DNA from: an uncultured Spirochaetales bacterium
GTDB lineage: Bacteria; Spirochaetota; Spirochaetia; Sphaerochaetales; Sphaerochaetaceae
Assembly: GCA_937902565.1 (NCBI GenBank)
Contig: CALFMX010000191.1
Span: 1-12,684 of the forward strand
Length of the DNA stretch: 12,684 nucleotides
Direction: 5' to 3'
The position numbers were made by a program, and so were the translations under genes. Shown here in pieces: positions 1-6,330 of the stretch. Position 1 is the first letter of the stretch. Each line of letters opens with the position of its first letter. Below the pieces are notes generated by a model. It worked only from the letters and a program-made list of their open reading frames with translations, was not told the DNA's origin and made no database searches.

Positions 1-29
1 TGGAGTTCAGACGTGTGCTCTTCCGATCT
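1..29. other. Illumina TruSeq adapter contamination at contig end
   Basis: The first 29 bases match the 3' part of the standard Illumina TruSeq read-2 adapter, ending in the well-known GTGCTCTTCCGATCT. Translated in frame 1 it gives a peptide containing CSSDL, a common mark of adapter read-through in protein databases. This is not genomic sequence. The true join with genomic DNA lies somewhere between base 30 and about base 60, because the reading frame that looks real only becomes open after an in-frame TAA at 50-52. Confidence 0.95.
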
Positions 30-44
30 TGTGCAGTTGCACAA
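29..44. repeat. Perfect 7-bp inverted repeat, 2-nt centre, next to the adapter
   Basis: The bases read TTGTGCA, GT, TGCACAA, a perfect 7-bp inverted repeat around a 2-nt centre. It begins within a base of the adapter end. It resembles a LacI/GalR-type operator half-site pair. It could equally be a foldback that helped form a chimeric library molecule, or a piece of an unrelated locus. Its position next to artificial sequence makes any regulatory reading unsafe. Confidence 0.6.
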
Positions 45-52
45 CCTGTTAA

Positions 53-178
53 ACTCATTCCCAGGGCCTCATCGGGGAGGATCTGGGCCTCGACCCGCCG
101 AAGATCGTGCTCCTGCATACCGTGCGGATCATGGCGACACTGACCTCCTTGCCCCTGTTGGCACACCTCTTTGGATGA
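53..178 (+). CDS. C-terminal fragment of a membrane protein, possibly AbrB-like (5' end missing)
   Basis: This frame is open from just after a TAA at 50-52 to a TGA at 176-178. It gives about 41 residues ending in a leucine-rich segment: GLDPPKIVLLHTVRIM, then a stretch rich in Leu, Thr and Pro, closing with AHLFG. The pattern of an acidic LGLDP turn followed by a hydrophobic helix and a short tail resembles the C-terminus of AbrB-type membrane proteins (COG3180, the AbrB duplication family), but that is a family impression from a short piece. The gene is cut off by the contig end, and the first few codons may belong to a chimeric join. Its stop codon abuts the stop of the convergent DUF1846 gene with no base between. 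Confidence 0.5.
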   Translation, partial: THSQGLIGEDLGLDPPKIVLLHTVRIMATLTSLPLLAHLFG

Positions 179-1696
179 TCAGGTGGGGTTGTAGAGGTTG
201 GCTGTCGGAAAGCGCGGGTCGCTGGTCACATTGAGTTGGAGCTTCCTCAGCCCCGAGGTGTCCCCGCTTGAGGGGATGTGGGTCATGTGGACCTCACAGC
301 CGTTGAGGTCGGGCAGGTAGGCCGAGGCACGCTTGGCATCCTCGCTGATGGCACAGCTCATCGCCAGGCAGATCAGCACCTCATCAAGGTTGAGGCTCAC
401 CCCTCGCCCCTTGAGCACGTCCCGCTTCATCGCCGTCACCGATTGCACGATCGCCGGCGGGATCAGGTCGACCTCGTGGTCGATGCCCGCCATCACCTTC
501 ACAGCATTGAGGATCAGGGCGCTGGAGGCATGGAGGAAGGGGGAGTTGCACCCGGTGACGAGCTCACCGCTGGGCAGCTCGATCGCCGCGGCACAGACAA
601 TGCCACGATACCCCTTGGAGCGGGCGAGTCCCCGTTCAAGCGCCTGGGCGCTGGCACGGACCACCGCCCGGTCCCCACTGGAGAGCTTTGCCCCCTCCAT
701 GATGGCCCTGCTGCGCTCCACCGTCTCCTTGGAGGTGATCCCCTGGACATACTCACAGGCACTGCGGTAGTAGCGACGGATGATCTCCTGCTCGGCGGCA
801 CGCCTGACCACTGCATCGTCGATGATGCCGTAGCCACAGCGGTTGACCCCCATGTCGGTGGGGCTCTTGTAGGCACACTCCTGCCCGGTGATCTTGCCCA
901 GGATGCGGGCAAGCAGTGGATACGCCTCCAGGTCACGCGAGTAGTTTACCGTTATGATACCATAGGCACTGGCGTGGAAGTGGTCGATGAGCACCTTGTC
1001 CCCGATATCGGCGGTGGCGCTCTCGTAGGCGATATTCACCGGGTGGTCGATGGGAAGGTTCCAGATCGGGAAGGTCTCGAACTTCGAGTAGCCGCTTGAC
1101 CTGCCGAGGCGTGAATCGTGGTACATCTGGCTGAGACAGGTGCCGAGCTTGCCCGAGCCCGAACCCGGGCCGGTGACCACGACCACAGGGCGGTCGGTCT
1201 CGATGTAGGAGTTGGCCCCATACCCCTCGTCACTGACGATGAGGTCGACATCGCTGGGGTAGCCCCGGGTGGCGTGGTGGGTATAGACCTTGATCCCGCG
1301 CTGCTCAAGCACATGCTTGAACTGGACCGCCCCCTCCTCCTCCCCGAAACGGGTGATGACCACCTTGTTGACGGTGATGCCCCAGCGGGCAAAATCATCG
1401 ATCATCTTGAAGACGTCGGCATCGTAGCTGATGCCGAAGTCCCCTCTCATCTTGCGTCGCTCGATATCCCCGCTATGGATGCAGATGATCACGTCGATCT
1501 CTTCGGAGAGGGAGCTGAGCACCCGCATCTTCACATTCGGGTCGAAGCCGGGCAGCACACGGGAGGCGTGGTAGTCGTAGAGCAGCTTGCCCCCGCACTC
1601 GAGATAGAGCTTGTCCCCGCTCTCCTTCACCCGCTCCAGGATGAAGGCACGCTGCTCGACCAGATACTTCTCGTTGTCAAAGCCTATCTCTTTCAT
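179..1696 (-). CDS. DUF1846 family protein, function unknown
   Basis: The product is 505 residues, the usual length of the DUF1846 family (PF08903), whose members are conserved but have no settled function. The start at 1696 gives MKEIGFDNEKYLVEQR, a typical family N-terminus. The frame stays open further upstream, but only as a shadow of the DJ-1 gene. A weak GGGGAAG precedes the ATG. Visible features are an N-terminal region with LYLECGGKLLYDYHASRVLPG (about 30-50, spanning two conserved blocks), a glycine-rich P-loop-like GPGSGSGK at 176-183 after a hydrophobic strand, and a conserved central region with DHFHASAYG near 238-246 and TDMGVN near 280-285. The ATG overlaps the TAA of the upstream DJ-1 gene (TAATG), so translation is probably coupled. 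It is last in the seven-gene run. Family assignment is fairly sure; any nucleotide-binding role is inference. Confidence 0.88.
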   Translation of the reverse strand: MKEIGFDNEKYLVEQRAFILERVKESGDKLYLECGGKLLYDYHASRVLPGFDPNVKMRVLSSLSEEIDVIICIHSGDIERRKMRGDFGISYDADVFKMIDDFARWGITVNKVVITRFGEEEGAVQFKHVLEQRGIKVYTHHATRGYPSDVDLIVSDEGYGANSYIETDRPVVVVTGPGSGSGKLGTCLSQMYHDSRLGRSSGYSKFETFPIWNLPIDHPVNIAYESATADIGDKVLIDHFHASAYGIITVNYSRDLEAYPLLARILGKITGQECAYKSPTDMGVNRCGYGIIDDAVVRRAAEQEIIRRYYRSACEYVQGITSKETVERSRAIMEGAKLSSGDRAVVRASAQALERGLARSKGYRGIVCAAAIELPSGELVTGCNSPFLHASSALILNAVKVMAGIDHEVDLIPPAIVQSVTAMKRDVLKGRGVSLNLDEVLICLAMSCAISEDAKRASAYLPDLNGCEVHMTHIPSSGDTSGLRKLQLNVTSDPRFPTANLYNPT

Positions 1697-2250
1697 TACT
1701 TCCCCGGATAGTAAATCTGTTCTGCGATCGCATCGGCCTGCTCCTGGCCCAGGAGGGCGGCGATGATCGCCAGGGCGAAGTCGACGGCACTGCCTGCAGC
1801 CTGGGCGGTGATGATGTTGCCATCGACCTCGACCCCGGCTCCGGTGAACACAAGTCCCTCGCACAGCTCCTCGGTGGACGGGAATCCGGTCACACGCTTG
1901 CCATCGAGGAGCCCGGTATGGCCGAGGACCACCGCAGGAGCGGCGCAGATGGCAGCGACGATCCCGCTCTGGGCGACCTCGACGATCTTGGTCATCACCA
2001 GTGGGCTGGCTGCAAGGTTCTCCGATCCCAGGCCGCCGCCGGGGAGGATGATGCAATCATAGGGGGTAGAGGCACAATCCTCGAGGGCGACATCGCATGC
2101 AAGCGAGATGTTGTGCGAGCCCCTGATCGTCATGTCACCGAGGCCGGCCACGGTGACCTTCGCCCCGCTGCGCCTGATCAGGTCGATGGGGACGATCGCC
2201 TCGACCTCCTCAAAGCCATGAGCCAATACGACAAGAACCGATGGTACCAT
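1696..2250 (-). CDS. DJ-1/PfpI superfamily protein, YajL/DJ-1 type
   Basis: The product is 184 residues with the full DJ-1 fold pattern. The N-terminal HGFEEVEA carries Glu17, equivalent to DJ-1 Glu18. LPGGGLGSENL lies at 69-79, and the nucleophile-elbow AAICAAP places the reactive Cys at residue 102 (DJ-1 Cys106). Where human DJ-1 has a histidine after the elbow, this protein reads TGFP, as in E. coli YajL. Members are linked to oxidative stress, chaperone activity and, controversially, deglycation or glyoxalase-like reactions; the actual role here is unknown. A strong AGGAGG lies 5 nt before the ATG, and the TAG stop of the DAHP synthase gene falls inside that same site. The stop overlaps the ATG of the DUF1846 gene, so the two are probably made together. 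Confidence 0.92.
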   Translation of the reverse strand: MVPSVLVVLAHGFEEVEAIVPIDLIRRSGAKVTVAGLGDMTIRGSHNISLACDVALEDCASTPYDCIILPGGGLGSENLAASPLVMTKIVEVAQSGIVAAICAAPAVVLGHTGLLDGKRVTGFPSTEELCEGLVFTGAGVEVDGNIITAQAAGSAVDFALAIIAALLGQEQADAIAEQIYYPGK

Positions 2251-2259
2251 TACTGCCTC

Positions 2260-3336
2260 CTAGAGCGGCAGACGTGTGCCGCCTTCGCTGCCAGCCTCAC
2301 GCAGGAGAGAGGCTGCATGCAGCAAGATTCGTTCCGTCTCCTCCCACCCGATGCAAGCATCGGTGACGGAGACCCCATACTTCAACTGTGAAAGATCGGC
2401 GGGGATGGTCTGACACCCCTCCTCAAGGTTGCTCTCCAGCATGAAGCCACGGATGGCCGTCTCCCCCCAGCGGACCTGGTCGATGACCGAACGCAGGACC
2501 CGCTTCTGGCGGCCAGGCTGCTTGCGGCTGTTGGCGTGGGAGCAGTCGATGATGATCGTGGGATCGAGGCCCTCCTTCTCGAGCATCGTCCGGGCGCTCT
2601 CCACATCATCCTCGTAGTAGTTGGGCCCATGCTCCCCACCTCTCAGGATCAGATGGCCACAATCATTGCCGGTGGTCCTGAAGATGGCACTCGCGCCACT
2701 GTAGTCCATACCGATGAAGGAGGCGCTTTGGCGCGCGCTCTTGATGGCGTTGATCGCATTGTGGAGGTCACCGCTGGTGGAGTTCTTGAAGCCGACGGGC
2801 ACACTCAGCCCGCTGGCGAGGTTGCGGTGGATCTGGCTCTCGATGGTCCGTGCCCCGATCGAGGCCCAGCAGATGACCTGGTCGATATACTGGGGGATGA
2901 TCGGGTCGAGGACCTCGCAGCCGACCGGCAGGCCGAGCTTGACGATGTCCAAGAGGAGCGAGCGGGCGATGATGATCCCCTGCTCGATATCGTAGGTGCC
3001 GTCCATCCTCGGGTCGAGGATCAGGCCCTTCCAGCCACCGACGGTCCTCGGTTTCTCGAAGTAGGTGCGCATCACCGGGTACATCACGTCACCGATCTCA
3101 CTGCTGAGGGCCTTGAGGCGGTTGGCGTACTCGAGCGCTGCCACCGGGTCGTGCAGCGAGCAGGGACCGATGACAGCAAGGAGCCGCCGGTCGCGTCCCT
3201 TGATGATTCCGTTGATCGTATCACGCGATCGGGCGATGAAGTGTGCCGTCGCTGAATCGATGGGGAGGCGCTCATTGAGCTCCCCGGGGGTCAACAGGGG
3301 GTCGACCGCCCTGATCCTGATGTCTACGTTTGCCAT
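2260..3336 (-). CDS. aroF: 3-deoxy-7-phosphoheptulonate (DAHP) synthase, class I
   Basis: The enzyme joins phosphoenolpyruvate and erythrose 4-phosphate, the first committed step of the shikimate pathway, in the cytoplasm. The 358 residues align along their length with E. coli AroF/AroG/AroH. Visible are IGPCSLHD (56-63), PRTVGGWKG (96-104), GARTIESQ (161-168) and KNSTSGD (184-190). The four metal ligands fall at Cys59, His267, Glu301 and Asp326, nearly the E. coli positions. The LDPIIPQY segment near 143-150, in the inhibitor-binding region, has the LDP of the tyrosine-sensitive AroF rather than the LDM of AroG and AroH, so the symbol is a best fit and effector specificity is untested. The start has GAGGTG a few bases upstream. 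It lies 42 nt behind an acyl-CoA synthetase gene and 9 nt before the DJ-1 gene. Confidence 0.95.
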   Translation of the reverse strand: MANVDIRIRAVDPLLTPGELNERLPIDSATAHFIARSRDTINGIIKGRDRRLLAVIGPCSLHDPVAALEYANRLKALSSEIGDVMYPVMRTYFEKPRTVGGWKGLILDPRMDGTYDIEQGIIIARSLLLDIVKLGLPVGCEVLDPIIPQYIDQVICWASIGARTIESQIHRNLASGLSVPVGFKNSTSGDLHNAINAIKSARQSASFIGMDYSGASAIFRTTGNDCGHLILRGGEHGPNYYEDDVESARTMLEKEGLDPTIIIDCSHANSRKQPGRQKRVLRSVIDQVRWGETAIRGFMLESNLEEGCQTIPADLSQLKYGVSVTDACIGWEETERILLHAASLLREAGSEGGTRLPL

Positions 3337-3352
3337 GCTTTCACCTCACTCA

Positions 3353-3382
3353 GGTATACCATAGAGCCATTGACCTACTCAA
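3353..3382 (-). promoter_or_regulatory. Weak candidate internal promoter before the DAHP synthase gene
   Basis: On the minus strand TTGAGT (3377-3382) and TATACC (3353-3358) are separated by 18 nt, each matching 4 of 6 consensus bases. This lies in the 42-nt gap before the DAHP synthase start and could let aroF, the DJ-1 gene and the DUF1846 gene be transcribed apart from the upstream lipid genes. The -10 element is part of an 8-bp palindrome, GGTATACC. The matches are modest and may be chance. Confidence 0.25.
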
Positions 3383-5184
3383 GTCTGGTCAGAACCATCC
3401 TTGAGCCGGGAGTAGAGGAAGCGTTTGATCTTCTGCGTCGGGGTACGGTCGAAGGGTTCCTCCTGCAGCTCCGCGGTGCGGATGCGGCTGAAGACGGCGA
3501 GCTCCTTGTTCACATCGTCACGGATCTTGGTCACGTACTTGATCGCCTCGACCTTTGCATCATTGACGTTGAGGGCCATCTTCTCGGCAAAGGAGTCGAG
3601 ATCGATCTTGATCAGGGCCGCCAGGCCCCCCTGCTCGGGGATGACCAGGCTCTCGGTGACGTACTCCAGGTTGTTGATCAGCGCCTCGATGAGCTCGGGG
3701 TAGATGTTCTCCCCCCCACTGCCGAGGATCATCGTCTTGGTCCGCCCCTTGATCGAGAGGCGTCCCCGCCTGTCCAGATGGCCGAGGTCGCCGGTGCGGA
3801 AGTAGCCGTCGTCGGTGAACGCCTCACGATTCAGCTCATCATTCTTGTAGTAGCCGACCATGACCGAGGGGCCCTTGACGAGGATCTCGCCCACCCCGGT
3901 CTCTGGGTCGGGGTTGTCGATCTTCACATCCAGGTGCTCGACCAGCTTGCCGATAGTGCCCACGTAGTGCCGGTTGGGCAGGCCCCCTGCGATCAAGGGG
4001 CTGGTCTCGGTAAGCCCGTAGCCGATTGAGTACGGGAAGGAGGCATCGGCGAGGAAGGACTCGACCTCGAGGTCCAGCGGTGCGCCCCCGATGCCGAAGA
4101 ACCGGATCTTGCCGCCGAAGTTCACCTTCAGCTTGCGGCCGGCCACCCGTGCGATGAGGCGACGGGTGGGGCCGAAGGATTGCCACTTGGCCATCTTCGG
4201 GTTCCCCTTGAGGGCCGGCAGGACCGAGGAGCGGTAGACCTTCTCGATGAGGAGCGGGACGGTCATCACCACATGCGGCCTCACCTCCTTGAGGGCCGGC
4301 AGGAGGATCGACGGTGCAGGGGCCTTGCCGAGATAGACGATCTCACAGCCGCAGAGCAGCTCGAGGAGCTGGCCGACGGTGAACTCGTAGACGTGGCTGA
4401 TCGGCAGGAGCGAGAGGACCCGGTTGCCCGGCTTGAGGTGTATGTACACATCCGAGGAGATATCGGCGTTCCAGACCAGGTTCTTGTGGGTGAGCATCAC
4501 CGCCTTGCTCGAGCCGGTGGTGCCGCTGGTATAGATGATCGAGGCGATGTCATTCTCACCGCAGAGGCGCTTGGCCCGCACCGCCATCGACTTTCCGTCA
4601 ATCTTTCGCCGCCTGATATCCCGCCCGGGAGCCCAGGAGAACTGCTCCTTGTTGGCCAGCTCTGCGCTGATGGGATGGGGGATGTGGAAGAGGTCCTCCA
4701 TACGGAAGAGGCCGTCGGGATTCTCCCGCACAAAGGGGATGACCTTCTCGAAGTGCTTGGCATTGACGATCACACCCTTGGCTCCGCTATGTTCGAGGAT
4801 CTGGCCCATCTCCTTGGCCGAGAAGTCAGGGAGGACCGGCACCGCGATGCACCCGATCGAGGTGAGGCCGAAGTACGCCACCAGCCAGGTGGGACAGCTC
4901 TCGCCGATAAGGGCGATCTTGTCCCCCTTCTCGAACCCATGGTCGATGAGGTAGAGGCCTATGGCGTCCTTGGCCTGCTTGAGCTCACCGAAGGTCACCG
5001 CACTCTCATCATCGCGGTAGAGGCGCAGGGCGACGCGCTTGGGGTGCCGGCTCGCCGTGGATTCCACCACCGAATCCATGGTGAAGGAGGTGACCAGCTT
5101 CATGGTGAGCCCGTCGCTTCGCTTCAGGCGCCTGATGCGCCGCTTTGTCCACGGCTTTGTCTTTTTCGCTCGTTTCTTTCCCAT
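3379..5184 (-). CDS. AMP-binding acyl-CoA synthetase with a basic N-terminal extension
   Basis: This ANL-superfamily ligase (601 residues) adenylates a carboxylic acid, most likely a medium- or long-chain fatty acid, and transfers it to CoA. The core is complete: YTSGTTGSSK (218-227), GYGLTET (388-394), RTGD (463-466) and GGENIYPE (490-497). PTQKIKR near the C-terminus supplies the expected catalytic Lys at 585. The chosen ATG at 5184 has GGGAG 6 nt upstream. An ATG nine codons earlier lies inside the upstream gene and lacks such a site. The first 25 or so residues are very basic (MGKKRAKKTKPWTKRRIRR). This might aid membrane or polyanion association, but no membrane segment follows. It starts 2 nt after the stop of the WalJ-like gene. 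Acyl chain specificity cannot be read from sequence. Confidence 0.92.
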   Translation of the reverse strand: MGKKRAKKTKPWTKRRIRRLKRSDGLTMKLVTSFTMDSVVESTASRHPKRVALRLYRDDESAVTFGELKQAKDAIGLYLIDHGFEKGDKIALIGESCPTWLVAYFGLTSIGCIAVPVLPDFSAKEMGQILEHSGAKGVIVNAKHFEKVIPFVRENPDGLFRMEDLFHIPHPISAELANKEQFSWAPGRDIRRRKIDGKSMAVRAKRLCGENDIASIIYTSGTTGSSKAVMLTHKNLVWNADISSDVYIHLKPGNRVLSLLPISHVYEFTVGQLLELLCGCEIVYLGKAPAPSILLPALKEVRPHVVMTVPLLIEKVYRSSVLPALKGNPKMAKWQSFGPTRRLIARVAGRKLKVNFGGKIRFFGIGGAPLDLEVESFLADASFPYSIGYGLTETSPLIAGGLPNRHYVGTIGKLVEHLDVKIDNPDPETGVGEILVKGPSVMVGYYKNDELNREAFTDDGYFRTGDLGHLDRRGRLSIKGRTKTMILGSGGENIYPELIEALINNLEYVTESLVIPEQGGLAALIKIDLDSFAEKMALNVNDAKVEAIKYVTKIRDDVNKELAVFSRIRTAELQEEPFDRTPTQKIKRFLYSRLKDGSDQT

Positions 5185-5186
5185 AG

Positions 5187-5954
5187 CTAGCTCCCTACCA
5201 TCCCGTAGCACTGGCCTTTGGCGCAGACGGTGAAGGGGACCGGGCTCAACCGGGATGCCGCCGCCTCGAGCAGGTCCACACTGTTGTTGGTATCACTGAT
5301 ATGTATAAAGTAGACGTGGCTTCCTTGAAAGCCGCTTTCAGAGAGGAATGTGAAGGCCTCATCATTGGAGAGGTGGCCCTCCCTTGAGGCGATCCTCGCC
5401 TTCAGGTAGGGCGGATAGGGGCCGGTCCTGAGCATCTCGCGGTCGTAGTTTGCCTCCAGGAAGAGCACCTGGGCATCACGGGCAAGGGTGCGCTGCACCT
5501 CATTGGTGACCCCGGTATCGGTGAGGACCATGAAGCGCTCCTCCCCATAGGCGACGACCCAGCCCACCGAGCCGGCACAGTCGTGGCTCGTCTCAAAGCA
5601 GAAGACGGAGAAGGGGCCCACCTCGACAACATCGAAGGGGTTGACGACATTGAGCAACCCCGCCGGGATCCTGAGGTCGGAGACAAGGCCCGCTTGCAGC
5701 TCGACCGCCTTGGCGTGCATCCAGATAGGGACGCGATGCATCCGGGCCACGGTGCCGATACCCCGGGCGTGGTCTGGATGGAGGTGGGTAACAAAGGCCG
5801 CCGCAACCGTATCGATGGTGGTCGAGAACCGTGCCAGGCGACGCTTGAGCTCGACCACACTGAACCCTTGGTCGATCAAGAGACTGGTTTCACCATCACT
5901 GAAGAGGTAGCTGTTGCCGCTGGAGCCAGAGCCCAGAACTGCCCAGCTGACCAT
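5187..5954 (-). CDS. Metallo-beta-lactamase-fold hydrolase, WalJ/YycJ type
   Basis: The product (255 residues) has the layout of WalJ/YycJ (VicX) proteins, MBL-fold enzymes thought to act as 5'-phosphate-dependent DNA exonucleases and linked in Firmicutes to the WalRK cell-wall system. Visible are the GSGSSGN start motif (8-14), the metal-binding THLHPDH at 56-62 (His57, His59, Asp61, His62), SHD (123-125), the bridging Asp146 in LTDTG, LEANYD (166-171), GHLSNDEA (193-200, His194) and a closing His218 in FIHIS. All expected metal ligands are present, so it should be active. The ATG has GGGAGGTG just upstream, and its first base overlaps the TGA of the ArsC-like gene (TGATG). No walRK genes lie in the window, so the context does not confirm a cell-wall role. 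Confidence 0.9.
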   Translation of the reverse strand: MVSWAVLGSGSSGNSYLFSDGETSLLIDQGFSVVELKRRLARFSTTIDTVAAAFVTHLHPDHARGIGTVARMHRVPIWMHAKAVELQAGLVSDLRIPAGLLNVVNPFDVVEVGPFSVFCFETSHDCAGSVGWVVAYGEERFMVLTDTGVTNEVQRTLARDAQVLFLEANYDREMLRTGPYPPYLKARIASREGHLSNDEAFTFLSESGFQGSHVYFIHISDTNNSVDLLEAAASRLSPVPFTVCAKGQCYGMVGS

Positions 5955-6289
5955 CAGGCACCTCCCCAGAGGGAGAGCGTCGTTTCATCATATCCGACCT
6001 GCACGCGGCCACGGCTCCGCAGGATCGGCAGGCGTAGGAGCTGCGGGTTCTCCACAAGCTCCTCCTTGGCATCGAAGAGGCGGTGTTCATACCCGCCCTT
6101 CTTATACGCGGCACTCTCGCTGTCGATCAGCGAGAGTGGTTGGTGGCAGGAGAAGATGGACTCCCACTCGCCCGCAGAGAGCGAGCGCTGGGAGAGGTCT
6201 ACAAGCTGGAAGGCAATGGAGCGCTCCTTGCAGAAACGTATCGCCTTGGCCGTCTCGCGGTCCTTCTTTGTCCCTATGATCTGTATCAC
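5954..6289 (-). CDS. ArsC/Spx-like thioredoxin-fold protein lacking the catalytic cysteine
   Basis: This 111-residue protein looks like the arsenate reductase/YffB/Spx family: a short beta strand, then a GTKKDRETAKAIRF helix start, FQLVDL, and near the end LRLPILRSRG with the cis-Pro and conserved Arg region (Pro88, Arg91). Family members have a reactive Cys at the position held here by Asp10; compare GIKNCDT in E. coli YffB. The remaining cysteines, Cys20 and Cys48, are elsewhere. Arsenate or disulfide reductase activity by the usual mechanism is therefore unlikely, and a binding or regulatory role is more plausible. The start is GTG at 6289 with AGGA 7 nt upstream; the 41-nt gap to the upstream gene has no better start. 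It overlaps the next gene by one base. Family assignment is fair, function unknown. Confidence 0.82.
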   Translation of the reverse strand: MIQIIGTKKDRETAKAIRFCKERSIAFQLVDLSQRSLSAGEWESIFSCHQPLSLIDSESAAYKKGGYEHRLFDAKEELVENPQLLRLPILRSRGRVQVGYDETTLSLWGGA

Positions 6290-6330
6290 AAGACAATCCT
6301 ATACAACAGTAGGCAAAAAGGCAACCAAGA

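Noticed and set aside
13..234. 73-residue open frame starting in the adapter
   Set aside because: Its start and first residues come from adapter sequence (CSSDL), and the rest is out of frame with the plausible membrane-protein fragment at 53-178.
278..1099. 273-residue open frame antisense to the DUF1846 gene
   Set aside because: Its composition and lack of motifs mark it as a shadow of the conserved gene on the other strand.
1697..2056. N-terminal extension of the DUF1846 gene by 120 residues
   Set aside because: The extension is an Arg/His-rich shadow of the DJ-1 gene, while the ATG at 1696 gives a typical family N-terminus and a TAATG overlap.
4180..5190. 336-residue open frame antisense to the second synthetase
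   Set aside because: It is a complement-strand shadow with no domain or ribosome site, under a well-supported gene.
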